Origin: Eustoma russellianum
Taxonomy: Eukaryota; Streptophyta; Magnoliopsida; Gentianales; Gentianaceae
Assembly (NCBI GenBank): GCA_036186865.1
Contig: AP025041.1
Coordinates: 1,077,494 to 1,141,493 of the forward strand
Length of the DNA stretch: 64,000 nt
Direction of reading: 5' to 3'
Below are positions 21,336 through 33,559 of this stretch, piece after piece. The notes beneath the pieces are model-generated. The model was not told the DNA's origin and ran no database searches. It was given only the letters and a program-made list of their open reading frames with translations. Numbering within the stretch: position 1 is the first letter of the stretch; every line of letters begins with the position of its first letter. The position numbers and the translations under genes are program-made.

Positions 21336-22434
21336 AGAGGTGATGAGGCAAAATTAACATGCTCAGTAAAAGACAAACTTTTCGGTTAATCAAACAGTCA
21401 ACGTAGTTCAGGTTCAGCTACTTGACTGGTCAGCCACGGCCAAAAGGCCTTAGCCTCGGCCATCATCATCGACGATCAAAGCAAGTCAACTTCGGTCAAA
21501 AGACACCAGCTTCGGCCTCTATCATCAATGGCTGAGGCGAAGTCATCAAAAAGTAACTGAGGCAGACTCAAGCATAACTCTTGATCATCTTGGCCACAGA
21601 CCTGAGGCAGCATCTCAACTCGGCAAGCAAATAGTCAAATATCTGATCAACAGCGCATAACTTCTAAAAGAAGCATATTCAGCTCGGCATCGGAACAACC
21701 TCGGCCTCAACTTCTTAACTGATCCTATCTCTAGCCTCGGTCTTGCTCTCATAAGGGCTAGTCCTGGACACCTCGGCTAGATCAGACAAGATATTTATCA
21801 ACTGCCGTCTGGGACCCACCAAGACAATTTTGAGATGTCTTTCCAGATGTCAAGCATCGCTTGGCCAAGTACAGAATCATTACTGCTGGCTGACCTATGT
21901 GTCATAGATTCATCCACTGGCACCAGTCGTATTCGCAGGCATCTGTCCAATCACACAGTACACCTACAGCAGACAAAGTAGCCTTTCTGACCCACGCAAC
22001 AGTCACATCATCGCGCAGAGGACCATTCTTATCAACTTTGTGCATAAAAAGACTTCTTTCCAAACGAAAGAGGGGGGGAGCCAACCACAATTTTGGGAGC
22101 CTTCTTCTCTAAGGAAAGAACTCCATCTTCTCCAACTCTGAAGATCTCTCAGTGAGAGGTCTCCAAAACGACATCTCAGCCGAGACCCAAAACAGATATA
22201 TTCTTATTGAGAACTTCTACCAGGTCTATTCTAAACCTTTATTCCAGCATAAAATGCATACAAAATACCCATAAATGACTTGAGCATCGGTGGGTTTTCT
22301 CAGGGCAGCGCTCTGGGCCCCTAACGTTTCTTTTCCTTCTTAGGTTCTATTAACAGACTTAGACGGAGAGTTACCGACATACTACAAGGATCACCACTGA
22401 TCCACCCAGTGAGGATCTTGACCTCATCAAGAGG
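21336..22434 (+). mobile_element. Solo LTR, copy 1
   Basis: The LTR is 21341-22429 (1089 bp), beginning TGATGAG and ending CTCATCA, and is flanked by a perfect 5-bp duplication AGAGG (21336-21340 and 22430-22434). It shares several blocks with 35031-35793: CCTCGGCC/CTCGGC-rich sequence, TGGGACCCAC, TTCCAGATGTCAAGC, ATTCCAGCATAAA, the ATGACTTGAGCATCGG block, CTAACGTTT and TGATCCACCC. A TATA-like CATAAAAAG lies near 22045. No interior sequence follows, so the element was lost by recombination between its LTRs. Plant Ty3/Gypsy LTRs often carry the ACTTGAGCGTCGGAG-type block, so Gypsy origin is inferred. Confidence 0.9.
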
Positions 22435-23330
22435 AGTGGGTATATTTTTAAATGATATCCATTATTCATATTTGTTTAAAAGATATATGAATGATTATTA
22501 TGAATATTGAATAATAAAAATCCCGCTTAGCCCATTCTTCTTCTACCTCTAGGATATCAAAAAGCATTCCCGCGGATATCAAGTTGGCTCTCTCAGGCTA
22601 TCTCGGGTTAAGACTAACATTAGGCAACGCAAAGGCAAGGAAACACCTCCTGCCTGCAGATCTGGAATTTTTGTGAACCCGAGCTTCTGAAAGAAAAGTA
22701 CGATACCATACGTTTCAAGTCAAACGATTTTAGTTCAAAGACTCAAGTGGTATTGTAGTTATTGTTTGTCTGTCTTCCACACTTCCTGGACCGTAACGAT
22801 AACTTTTGTTGTCGTTGGAATATACTGGGTATGATTGTTGTTGTTGTACTCAAATGTTATTTTCATTCAATGACTTGTGATGAATATTATGTTTTTCGTC
22901 TTAAAATATTGTTTGACTTTTTAAATGTGACATATTTTTGATACGGAAAGTGTACTAATGGATACTAGTTATGCATAGTTTAACATGTGGTAGATAAAAA
23001 AAAAAATCAAACAACACAAAAAAACATGTCGAAATGTGGATACCCAAATACAGTATGAAATATCTGCAGATGAAAACTTCCTGTATCTTGAGCAATTGAA
23101 GTTCTTAACTAACACATTTGATGCGATAATTTTGGGAAAAATAACTAATACTTTCTCTTTAACAATTGTTTTCTTCCTGAAAATTGTGATACGTATCTCC
23201 AACAAATTATTTATATATAAATTTTTTTCAAAATGTCGTAGAATTACTTTTGTAGTTATTAATCTGTACTAATTGTTCTATGCCATATTACTTAATGATT
23301 TATTGATTTGTACCTTGAATTATTTTCAGG
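22435..23330. other. Intergenic DNA with a retroposon tail
   Basis: This stretch holds the RTE/Au-like tail at 22753-22848. Otherwise I see no gene or clear element. Confidence 0.45.
22753..22848 (+). repeat. RTE/Au-like retroposon 3' tail, copy B
   Basis: It contains GTAGTTATTGTTTGTCTGTC, then CCGTAACGATAACTTTTGTT, then ATATACTGGGTATGATTG, and ends in TTGTTGTTG. It is the best preserved of the three copies in the window and lacks any coding part. Confidence 0.6.
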
Positions 23331-23820
23331 GAGCTGATAACCGGCAGGGGACAAATATTCAAGCTTTGGATTTCAAACAGTCATTGAGCAACTAATGAGA
23401 TATATGCTGAGTAATTGTTAAATGATCAGTATAATGTGATATGAGAAATGTCATGATATCTATATTGCAACGTTCTAAAGAACTCTGACTTGGTAGAAGT
23501 TAAATAAAACGGAATATGATTGTTAAACTGCCATTTACGGAACATTAATGAGTATATGTTACACCCCTACTATGGAAAATCTATCGGGTCCTATGATATT
23601 ACTCCTTTAACAACTATGCTCAGTGTACTTCACTCTTTTGTCTTCGCACCCACAATTAAACCAGGAATGATAGCTCCAGTCGAAGAAGAGAAGCTTGCCA
23701 CATGGGGAACTGATGTGACTGATGATCTGGTTCTGGATGAGAAAACATTGGCTGAAGCAATAAAGAAGGTAAATGTTGAACCAGTTTTGTTCATATATAT
23801 ATATAGTAAATGCAATTGAG
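23326..23820 (+). pseudogene. Exon-like remnant of an unrecognised gene
   Basis: Two short segments look exonic. The first follows ATTTTCAG at 23329 and reads GADNRQGTNIQALDFKQ. The second, about 23642-23768, reads APTIKPGMIAPVEEEKL, then WGTDVTDDLVLDEKTL, then AEAIKK, and ends at AAG followed by GTAAATG, a plausible 5' splice site. The second segment has balanced composition, unlike its AT-rich surroundings. I do not recognise the family, and no further exons are visible on either side. It could be a captured gene fragment or a pseudogene piece. Confidence 0.35.
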
Positions 23821-23869
23821 TACTCAGCACTCTACCGAGCAGGGTGTGCTTCAAAATGACATACTCTCA

Positions 23870-25140
23870 CGAGCTCGTAGTGGAATCTATCTGGGATTGG
23901 GTTGCTCCTTGGTTTGGTTATGTGTAATCTTGTGTTGTACCACAGTGACCCTTATGGGATAGTTTCCTATTGTTGTACATTAGTTATGGAAAGTCCCACC
24001 ATTTGTATTTGCTTGTGGGTACATGGTCTGGTTGCTTGTATAGTGTGATAAGATTCTAGTGTTGACATGGGGTAGAATGAAGATTAAGGTTTCTGTCTCT
24101 TTCAAATGTCCTTGCTAAAGACCTAGACAAGTCCTTCATGACTTTTCTCATTACGTTTATGGCTTGCATGGGTTTATGGCCCAGTAAATGGCACTGAGTG
24201 GATCATACCCGGGAAACTTGATTTGTGAGCAATGCAGAGCGAGATTACAGTTGTAGTTTAACCGCTAAGCAACAATTCTTTAGGATTTAGAAATATATGT
24301 TTTTACACACATAATCATTTCACAATGACTATAAAAGAATGCTTAGTAGAAACGTATCTTTATCGATGGTTCGATGAGCATAAACATCTTTGATGAACGG
24401 AAGCTTCAACTTTGATCTAGACATTCCCAACCTAAACGGATCCACTAATCCTCACTTCAATGTTTACTTTGATGGATAAGTAAAAACAATAGCAGAAAGG
24501 ACCTTCATCCATTGTTATAGCCAACCAAAAGATACGTCCATTATAACCTTTGGATTTACACCCTTTCGATAAATGGACATGTCCCTTTAATCAAGAATCA
24601 TGTCATTTAGACTTAAACGATATAATCCGAAGAATCCGAGCTATCATTTTTCTATTGAGAGCAACCTTGAATTGGGGAGTGAAAATGTAGGCAGGGTTTG
24701 TGGTGTTTTCTCTCTATATCTTTCTCCTATTCTCCCCCCCCCCCCCCCCGCCCCCTCCCAAACCCCAAATTTTACCCTTAATTAAGATGAAAAATCCGTA
24801 TTCAATCTAACATGCGTGGGCAATGACATGAAGAAGAAGGAAAAGGACTAACACGAAGGAATTATAATCGCTTGCTGATTTATCACTACCATGTTCACAT
24901 AAGAAACAGTTGCGTAGAATTTAAGAAGCTGAAAGTTGTTGCAATATGATAGGATCAAGTAATTCACGACAGGTAGGTGTAAACGCAGCAAAGATGTAAC
25001 AAGCTTCTTTAACCCCGACGCAGATTATACACAAATCTGAGATGAAAACAGTTCTACTGTACATACAAGTTTAAGATATCCAATCAAACTAAATACACCC
25101 TAAATTGGTAAAGCAACAACATTTTGATTGCGGTATCTAG
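23870..25140. other. Intergenic DNA without recognised gene
   Basis: It contains a C16 run at 24734-24749. No protein-like frame or repeat was recognised. The last part is probably the 3' UTR of the minus-strand DUF761 gene. Confidence 0.5.
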
Positions 25141-25143
25141 TAG

Positions 25144-25767
25144 CTACAAGTGAGGACCAAATCTTTCTTGCTGCTGCATCTCTGCTCTAAATTTTGTAAT
25201 AAATTCCTCTGCTCTCTCATTGATCCCATCCATCTGTGCAGAAGCCATCACCATGGACTCCCACATATCATCCGCCACATGGATATTCTCTCCTCTACCC
25301 TCTTCATCCCTACTTCTCTCTCCCATATTTTCTTCCACTTCACCAAAATACTCCACTGCTTTCTTTCCTCTGTTCGATGATTCCCCATTAGCTTCTGTAG
25401 ATAAGATGGGTTTTAAAGGAAGAGTACTTTTTGAAGAACGAGTGGAATCAAGGATATGTGGCTTTACAACAGAAACAGCTGGCTCTACGAAGAGCTGATC
25501 AATATAAACAGGGGATGGTATTTTTTGCGAGTAATGGGTGTAAGTAGGGAGAGTTTTGGATGGCTTCTTGGATTTGAATTTCTTGCGCTGAAGAATGCCA
25601 AAAGTAGGCCAAGTAATCTTCTTTTTGCTGGTCTTCTTCATGGTATATTTGGGTTTCTTTATAACTTTGGACTTATGGAGCTTACTTAACTTGCTCTGGA
25701 TTTTGCAACTGAAAAATCTCCATGTCTGTCCGCCTGGTAACAGCTTGTTAAGGCCTAGGCAAGACAT
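25144..25767 (-). CDS. DUF761-family protein
   Basis: A single-exon frame of 207 aa starting MSCLGLNKLLPGG at 25767. The N-terminal third is very basic (runs such as KKPKYTMKKTSKKK) and the middle is low in complexity. The last 45 residues, DMWESMVMASAQMDGINERA followed by EEFITKFRAEMQ, match the short C-terminal motif of DUF761, a plant-specific family whose members end in an INxRAEEFIxxF-like helix. The molecular function of the family is not established. TATAAAAT lies on the minus strand near 25858-25865, about 95 bp upstream, and supports this start. The frame is intact and much longer than chance frames nearby. Confidence 0.8.
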   Translation of the reverse strand: MSCLGLNKLLPGGQTWRFFSCKIQSKLSKLHKSKVIKKPKYTMKKTSKKKITWPTFGILQRKKFKSKKPSKTLPTYTHYSQKIPSPVYIDQLFVEPAVSVVKPHILDSTRSSKSTLPLKPILSTEANGESSNRGKKAVEYFGEVEENMGERSRDEEGRGENIHVADDMWESMVMASAQMDGINERAEEFITKFRAEMQQQERFGPHL

Positions 25768-25857
25768 GGATCGCTACAGAAAAACGTCGCAACGTTACAA
25801 CTCTGGAAATAACAGAAAGAGAAGTAAGAGTGGGAGAGTCAGAGTCAGAAAAGAGGA

Positions 25858-25865
25858 TATTTTAT
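25858..25865 (-). promoter_or_regulatory. TATA box of the DUF761 gene
   Basis: TATAAAAT on the minus strand, about 95 bp upstream of the ATG at 25767. Confidence 0.5.
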
Positions 25866-26173
25866 AGCATTAAGACAAATTACAAGTGAAAAGGACATTT
25901 TTCATGCTTATTTTCTACGCGGAGTAATTTGCAGAAACTACTGGTTGGCGTATGTTTAAAGCAGAATATTGAACGATAATCAGGAATCTTTAACTACGAT
26001 TCTGCACATAGTCGTGGGGGGGACAGTGGGAAACTCTGTAAAGCAATCCTTCGCTTTCTTAACGTGGGTATGCATTTTTGTGGTATCTGTTCCAACATTC
26101 CCCACTTTGCTCAAGCCTTGCGATGTTTTTTAATTTTACAACCCTGCATTTCTCCTATGTTATAACGAAATCC

Positions 26174-26175
<2 letters not shown>

Positions 26176-26228
<53 letters not shown>
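26176..26228. repeat. (TA)n microsatellite
   Basis: A pure TA dinucleotide run of 53 bp. The reading frame through it is an artefact of repeated Tyr-Ile codons. Confidence 0.95.
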
Positions 26229-26230
<2 letters not shown>

Positions 26231-26654
26231 GCACGTAAAAGCAAGATTGACAATGCTAAACAGGGAATTCAAGAATGCAATTGTCAATATTTAGCAAATG
26301 AGGCAAATACATAATCCCTTAAAATATATGCTAACTGATCAATTAGACTATACAGTTTGTTCCATCAATACATGGGCTGAGATCCTGTGGATCCAAGAAA
26401 GAGCTATAACACTTGGTCTTTCTCTGAGATTTACTCGGGTTATGAAATTTGCCCAAAAGAAACAAGGCTTGATTGCCACACGTCTACTCGTAACACTTCG
26501 CATGCATTTCTGTTAACTATAAATTACACCTCCCGTCGATCGACTTTCTCACCCTCGCTGCCTCTAATCTCCTCACTTTTGTTTTCTTTTCTTGACACTG
26601 TTTGTGTGATCTTTACTTTTAAAAATGATCACTAAGCTTCTGCAGACATTTTTG

Positions 26655-26885
26655 TTGGCAAAAGGTTGAATCCAAACCCAAAAGGCCACTGGTGCCCCAG
26701 CCCCAAGGAGCCGCGTGGAGGATTTAAATCAGGAGTCCAGCGGCCTCCTAGATTGGGTGGGTGGGATCTTACACAGTTACCCACACAAGGTGCCCCCTAC
26801 AAACCAAGCCTTTTGCCTGGCATCAGAGGAACACACCCTGGATTCAAACTCATGACATCTACCAACTGGACTATATCCTGGACGC
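26655..26885 (-). mobile_element. tRNA-derived SINE, copy A
   Basis: Read on the minus strand the 5' end is GGATATAGTCCAGTTGG (A-box-like), followed by ATGAGTTTGAATCC (B-box-like), the internal RNA polymerase III promoter of tRNA-derived SINEs. The 3' end reads GGATTCAACCTTTTGCC, like the ends of copies at 56016 and 60311. The middle differs, so it may be a related subfamily. Its 5' end abuts the broken 11S globulin frame. I found no convincing target duplication. Confidence 0.6.
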
Positions 26886-27522
26886 CTTGTGCATACATTT
26901 GTGTTCCTGAATTTGGTTGTATCAGCTGCAGTTGGGCTAAGGACCCCCCGTCCCAGCGATCCACAGCAATGCCGTCTCAATAGGCTCAATGGATCACGAC
27001 CCTCTCACAGCGTCGAATCAGAGGGAGGCATAGTAGAGTTCTGAGACGCGAGAGAAGAGCAGTTTCAGTGTGCTGGAGTTGCACCCCCTCCAGGATTAGA
27101 GTCCATCCTAACCGTCTCAATTTGCCTAGCATCCATCCTTCCCACCCTTTTGGCTTACGTCCAACAAGGTATTGCCATTAACTTAATCATCATTCTAATT
27201 GGTCCCATTCCACTATTGAGATGGTGACCACATGGTAACATAACGAACGATGGGGTGAACCAAGGGAGACGTGGTGGTTCCTGAGCAGTTTGCTGCAACA
27301 ATCAAAGATGGAAACAACGGGCCGCAGGTAGTGACATTGAAAACAAGTGGGATGCCACAGACAAACACCCTTGCAGGTTACACCTCGGTGATGAGAGCCG
27401 TGCCTCTTCAGGTGGTGAGGGAATCTTATCAGTTGTCACCAAAACAGGCTCAGCAACTCGAGAACAACCGTTGGAGCGAATCCCTCCTCTTTTCTCCCAC
27501 CATAACTAGTTCCTTTGACTAG
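26886..27522 (+). pseudogene. Broken 11S globulin (legumin-type) gene
   Basis: The first part reads FVFLNLVVSAAVG (signal-peptide-like), QQCRLNRLNG, then SVESEGGIVEF, a TGA where FWD is expected, and DAREEQFQCAGVA. After a frameshift, PNRLNLPSIHPSHPFG follows, and CAACAAG is joined to GTATTG at 27168/27169, matching the exon 1 splice site of the intact gene at 43818. The sequence then jumps to the C-terminal cupin: DVVVPEQFAATIKDGNNG, AGYTSVMRAVPLQVVRESYQ and LLFSP, ending at TAG 27520-27522. The second and third exon regions are missing. It lies in the opposite orientation to the intact paralogue 14 kb away and looks like a different 11S subtype, so it is an old copy. No function is expected. 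Confidence 0.85.
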
Positions 27523-28733
27523 CTGTCCTGCTAATATGTGTATTTGTGTACCTATTTCGCTTAATCTTCCTAATATGACATGAGCAGCTCAATTTTCACC
27601 AGACAATATCTTTAAAACAAGAACTGACGGTTCTTGTGAGTCGAGACTTCTTCTATGACAATAAAATAAATGCATTATTTCACTCTCTTGAGGGATACCT
27701 TTCAAATTGCATGCCAGAGTAAGGAATCAAGAAGGGAAAGCTCTATGATCTACGACTATGGTTACTGGCAACGCCTAAAATCACCTCACCAGCACTACAA
27801 ATTTACCAAAGAGCTTAAAGCGCACTTTGCCAGCACGACAAATCATCTACTGCAATGGAAAACATGACAAACTTCACCAGTCACTTAACGGTAGACGCTT
27901 TTTTCATCATGTCATACATGTGGAGATCTGCCCAAACGGGAATAAAGCCAAGATCTTTCATCTTGAGACCTATCCTTAACCATTGAACATCTTATTTATG
28001 CAAAAGAGAAAGAAAAAAAGGAATTCAACATATTTACAATAGAATAATACTTAATCAGATGGAACTTTTGCTGGCCCAAAGCTTGCAACAGGCATATAAT
28101 AGTGCAAAGCAGCATAAGAATCTAGCTTTCTTAGTCTATATAGCTTTCAGCTTAATCGTAACCCTTTGTACGAGAGGACTTGAAAACCTTTCACATGAAA
28201 ACAAAAACAACACCACAAAACGAATCTTGCGCCAAATCCTTGCCAACGTTTATGAAACATAATCCGTCTAATAACAGAATCCCTTTATAAGAGAAGAGAT
28301 GGATGGTATGAACTCCCACCCACCCATCCAACGTATGTTAACCAACGACGCCAAGAATTTTTGTTAGCAAAAATGGGAAGAATGATAAATAATGACAAAA
28401 ATAACTTATATGATAAACCAGTACTAATGATTCACAAACCCCACCCCGTTGAGGGATAAAGACACTGTGACCTTCACTACTACAGAAACTAAGTGGAGCT
28501 GCGTACCGACTAATGGTGAAAAAACAGCAGACACTTGTGATTCATGAAAAATATTACAAATGTTTCCCTTCATGACCTGGTGCTCAAAGAAAAGTATAAC
28601 ATACAATGTTTCTCTTCTTGACCTGGTGCTCTATCCCTTTCGTCTTCTTTGGAACTGGTTTCCTCTGGGGACTCACCAGCCAGCATATTACTTGAACAAA
28701 AATATAACCTCAACAAAAAAGAAAAAAGGTCCC
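27523..28733. other. Intergenic DNA between globulin pseudogene and TIM44
   Basis: No gene is recognised. The right-hand few hundred bases probably include the 3' UTR of the minus-strand TIM44 gene. Confidence 0.5.
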
Positions 28734-30964
28734 TCAAATAAGGGCCTGAACTCCATATTGCTGCATTTCAATAAGCCTCCATATAGGATAAAGGGCACCC
28801 TCTCCCAGTTCTTCAGGATCCATTTGTTGCATAGCCCACGCATAGTACACAGTATGTATTGTATCCTGTTAAGAAAATTTCAGATTACCCAAGCTTCAAA
28901 ATTAATGTTGCGAACTAATACTGAGAAAGAGTCCCCCGCTGTTCAGAATAACACAGAAGCAAGTTACATATAAAACTACTCAATTGCCAAAAATCCGGTC
29001 TAAACACGAAAGGCCAAATGGCTAGAATGCTAAGGTAGACTCTTCATTAAGGAAGATAAAAGCAATAAACAACTAGCTTAAAGACGTAGAACATGTATCC
29101 CATGCTATGTCTAAAGAACGACAAGAGCAAGTTCCAGTGTTTTACCTGGCCCCCTTCCGTCACAGCGCCTTGGATATCACGTACACAATACACTTGTTGT
29201 GTGTGAAACTGCAACAAGATCCCACAAATACATTAGTAAGAAATACAAGTTATGCATGTCAATCATGACGACCCAATTAGTCAGAATACGGCCAGAGACC
29301 TGAGTCTAAGAGACAAATCCCTATTTGCATGTTCCAGTGGTAATCATTTGTCGCATTTAATGCAAATCATATAAAGGGTACCAAAATAGATATTTTCTCT
29401 CTTTCTCCATCAGCTGGCTCGGAACAGGGATAAAAAAAAGCAGAAGAATATGATATCTTGGAAACCCCTACCATTACTATTATAACTGGAGAGTCTCCCA
29501 GCAACTTCGTTTCCTTCACTTCCACTTCTGATATGTGTAGAATCTGGGGAAAGCCAATATGTCCACAAATTAGGATCCATTAGAGCTGTGACCACAAATG
29601 TACATGTAGCAGAGGAAAAGATCACAGGTACACTATGGCAACACCCAAATTTTGTCATACTTTTGAACCAACACGCCAGCAGCAAACATAAAAAAACAAA
29701 CAGATATGTTGTGACCAAGAACTTAGCATTCACCCTACCCAATAGTCAGACATTTGAAGATTAGAAAGTCATGGAACAAGTTATGGATGTTACTTGCAAT
29801 ATGTTCTTATTGGGCTTTAACTAAGCTACATAAGCTGAATGGTGAGAAAAGGCCAAGACAAACCCTTAATCAGCACAAGGACGAATTATTGGCAGATTGA
29901 CTGCTGTCTTTTCAAAATATAAAAGTCAGTCAACGGCTCATTGATCCAATGAAATCAATACCTATGCCCCAAAAGTACTGTCCCAGTTGATTTGATACAT
30001 AAGTTTATGAGACATCATTTAGTAAAATGTTGCCAATAGTATTTTATTACAAAATCCCAATCCAACCTTTATTGTCAAAGCCTTTCACCCTCCACTAGTT
30101 GCAATGATAAATTGGTAATTACAAGGGTAATATAGTAACTTCTGCTATTAATGCACTTTCATTTTTGTAAAGTGACGACTTTTTAGACAGCCCAAACAAG
30201 AATTTAGGACAATATTTTTTTTTGTTGGATGGACTAGTTTTTTGAAAATGCAAAGGAGGACCAAACATACAAGAGCTTACAATAATAAGAAAAATCTGAA
30301 AAAGTCATAAATTAACAATTAAACAGAGTATCAATTACAACTTTCCTTTACCTTGTTATCGAAAAAAAGTCCCTCGCTTTTAAAAGCATTGTGCTCTGCT
30401 TTACACCGCTGAATTACCTGAGAGCTGCAATACTTCTTCAGGACTTCCTCGTCTCCCTGTACAGGAGGACCAGCCATATACTAGTTACACATACATTTAT
30501 ATCAGCATGTGTTAAATAGAGATGGACATTGCTTCCCTTGTGTTATGAAGTAACTGGATCTTTTACCTACTTCACTTTAATCTCGTCATACATTAAAGCA
30601 TAGCAGTACGGACTTACTTTAAAATAAGCATTTAAGACGGGTTTGATAATGTCTTGAACCTCCGAGACAAACTCCGGTAGAGAAAAAGATCTGCGAGCAA
30701 GTCGAATCAATAAAAATAAATGATTTTGGAAAACAATAAAGAATTAAAAGCTAATCAGAAAATCATACGGATCTTTTTGACGTATTTCCTTGAATGACAA
30801 CGCAGTATCTGATTCTCCAAAAACAGTATCATTCAGACTGCCACATAGGTGAATAAAATAATAGTATTAGCAAAAATAAAAAAAAATAAAAAGAATACCA
30901 GCACCTCCAAACGTATGGAAATAGGCACTGATACATGCATTTTATCATTTCTGAAAGTGAGTGA

Positions 30965-31013
<49 letters not shown>

Positions 31014-32186
31014 TATGAGGGAAGAAAAAGAGAATAAGATGAGAGGGGTGGAAGCGGGCATCGACATACTTTTGTATTTTGTGAACAACAGGATGGTCAC
31101 TCGTCTCCCATCTCTCAAGCACGTCCTCTGCAATCTAGCATTTTCCCCCCAGAAAGTAGTCATTTACCAAATATATCTTGATGATTCAAGTGCAATCACT
31201 TACAAGAAAAAAGCATATACAGACCAAATTTCATAATTGAAGAAATGCAAAAGGCCAAGATCAAAAGAGAAAGACTCAAAATCTTACTCCAATCAAATTT
31301 CAACATAAAAAGGTAGAAGCCAATAGCAACACACAGAACAGGCTTCACACAGCGATCCCCCGCTCCTTTCCCCCATTAACTTATGTTCGGGATTGCTGAA
31401 AATTCCTACTCTGTTTTTCGACACTCATCGCCTCCCAGTCCAAGTAACAATGCTAGCAATCTAAATAACAGCTTTGACAGAGCAAGGACCTCCTCTACAA
31501 TACTCTTTCGCATATCCATCTTTATTGCACAACCAATGAAATTTGACTTACCTCTTGGCTTTTTGCCACAACAGGTTCACCGAATCCTCTCAGACGTCTA
31601 AACAGAGGATGGCCACGCATCTGCATCACCATCACAAGCCTTTTAATATAACCAAATTGTAAAGGAGGGAAGAGAATAATCTACTACATTAGAAAGTCTC
31701 TAAATGCTAACAGAAATTACCTTCTCCTTCAATGTGTCCCACTTCTTGCCCCATTGAGATTGGTTGGAAGATAAGACCACAAGATCAGTTCTGGAACTCT
31801 TTTCAACCTTCAGTGAAGGATCTTTATCAGTTGGAGAATATTCAATATGCTTTCTCTTACCAGCATTTCCTTTTAACTCCTCCTTCACAATGTTGTAACC
31901 TTTCTTCACAATATCAGTTGGCTTCGCTTCCTTCAATTTCTGGAAGGCCAGTGAAGCCTTAGAAGAAAGACCAGACTTCATTTTGCCAAAAAATGTCCTG
32001 GAAGTGCCATTTGAGCCAGACTGCTGATGCTGCTCCCTGTGCTTATCATCTCCAGCTTCAGATTTGCCTCCATCAGTTTCACTGGAATGAAACCTATCAG
32101 AGGTTCCAGTTGAACTAGAAGACTCTTCCTTTTCAATTCCAAGAGTTTCTTTGACCTGAACATGTTAACAATATTGGACATGTTCT

Positions 32187-32242
<56 letters not shown>

Positions 32243-33521
32243 ACTGCAGAGGCCGACATCAATCTCTAAAACATGGAATATTACAAACCTCTGCTTTAGC
32301 AGAAGAAAAAATCTTCTCAACGTTGCCATACACCTAATAAGAACCAGAAAAAGACAGAATTAAAGCAACTTCAAAAGGCATCACTGGAGCATTAGAGCCC
32401 AACAGCGTTATATAAAGAACACCTTTTTGGCACTAGCTTCAGCCTCTGCTCGAACACCATCCACATGCTTGTAAAGCCGCTCAGTTGTCTGCTTCGTTCT
32501 GCATTCGCCAGTTCACCATCTCAGGTTCTCCATTGAAAGGTCTGCCAGCCTTGACATACAAAAGTATGCCTCAGCCTAAACTAAAAGGAAAAATCTTTAA
32601 GCATGGATCACTACTAATCTCTAAATTACCTAGCCTTCAGATCTTCTTTCACGCCTTTCATTTCTTCAGTCTTATCCTTCAGGTCCTTGAAAGACTCTTG
32701 AAGTTTTGGGTTTCTGTAGCCAAGCAAAACAGCACATTACAAATAACTGAAAGCACTAGTTAAAACAGCAAGTAATGCCCCTGCAACAACACTTAGAACG
32801 TTATCAGTACAAAATTGTGATAAATGCCAAGGCTGATACCATCTCAGATCTAAAGCTCATGTGACAAGATACTCGTAACAAAAATGTTTTGACAAAAATT
32901 ACAAGATCTTCACAACCATAACTCGGTGATTAAGACACACATAAACAGACACAATCATGCACATGTTGAACAAGAGAGCATGATTGTATGCGGCAGAAAC
33001 AGCTTAACTGATATTGCACACGGACAAGAAGAAAACTATGAAAAACAACGGAAAAAAGAAAAAGGAAAGTACATTGGACAAATTTCTAAACATCCACAAG
33101 ACAATGTAAGTGTTGGTAAACTCCAACCCTCGAAATTCCACCAATCCAAATAAAGCTAACCTTTTTTAAGACGAACGAGCTTAAATTTAACGCCACAGAA
33201 CAGAAGCATGAAATACCTGCTAATTTCCCCTTTAATCTTATCAGAAAATTCATCGAACACGCTGAATTGGCGTATACCAATGTATTTATCTCCTTGAATA
33301 TACCTTAATCTAGGAGCTCCGTTTGAAACCTGTAAAAAAAGACAACTAACACAGCTAACCACAACTATAGCAGAAAAATACACGGCACAATCAAGAGCGT
33401 AAAAAGGAGCTTTTGAACACAAATTAAAAAGGGGAGCGAATACGTTTGAGGCAGCTAAGAGGCGGCCGAGATATGGCTGCTTTCCGATGAGCAAATCGCG
33501 CACTAGTAATCTACCAGCCAT
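28734..33521 (-). CDS. TIM44: Mitochondrial import translocase subunit TIM44 (TIM44-2-like)
   Basis: A complete gene of 14 exons encoding 489 aa. Exons in transcript order: 33521-33444, 33329-33217, 32713-32630, 32498-32423, 32333-32289, 32155-31721, 31620-31552, 31125-31070, 30837-30769, 30690-30618, 30456-30352, 29543-29472, 29208-29146, 28865-28734. All junctions are GT-AG and keep phase. The start MAGRLLVRDLLIGKQP is a basic amphipathic presequence; RQFSVFDEFSDKIKGE follows, then the charged region KGVKEDLKARTKQTTE, and FFGKMKSGLSSK near 200. The C-terminal Tim44 domain (about 335-485) includes SFSLPEFVSEVQDIIKPVLN and HTVYYAWAMQQMDPEELGEG, ending GVQALI. TIM44 anchors mtHsp70 to the TIM23 channel on the matrix side and drives presequence import. 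Length is close to the 469 aa of Arabidopsis TIM44-2. Confidence 0.95.
30966..31012. repeat. (TG)n microsatellite in TIM44 intron 8
   Basis: A pure TG run of about 47 bp inside the intron between the exons at 31070-31125 and 30769-30837. Frames reading VCVCV or HTHTH across it are artefacts. Confidence 0.95.
32188..32238. repeat. A51 homopolymer in TIM44 intron 5
   Basis: Fifty-one consecutive A on the plus strand (poly-T in the transcript), 33 bp upstream of the large sixth exon and so near its branch/polypyrimidine region. Exact length is likely unreliable. Confidence 0.9.
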
Positions 33522-33559
33522 GGTTAGCGGGAAGGGTTTTAGCTTGCCAGTAGGAAGAA

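Noticed and set aside
26078..26314. Membrane-like protein with Tyr-Ile repeats
   Set aside because: Most of it is the TA microsatellite.
30829..31163. Frames with runs of His-Thr or Val-Cys
   Set aside because: They are translations of the TG microsatellite in a TIM44 intron.
31978..32262. Phe-run protein on the minus strand
   Set aside because: It arises from the A51 tract in TIM44 intron 5 plus an out-of-frame exon 6.
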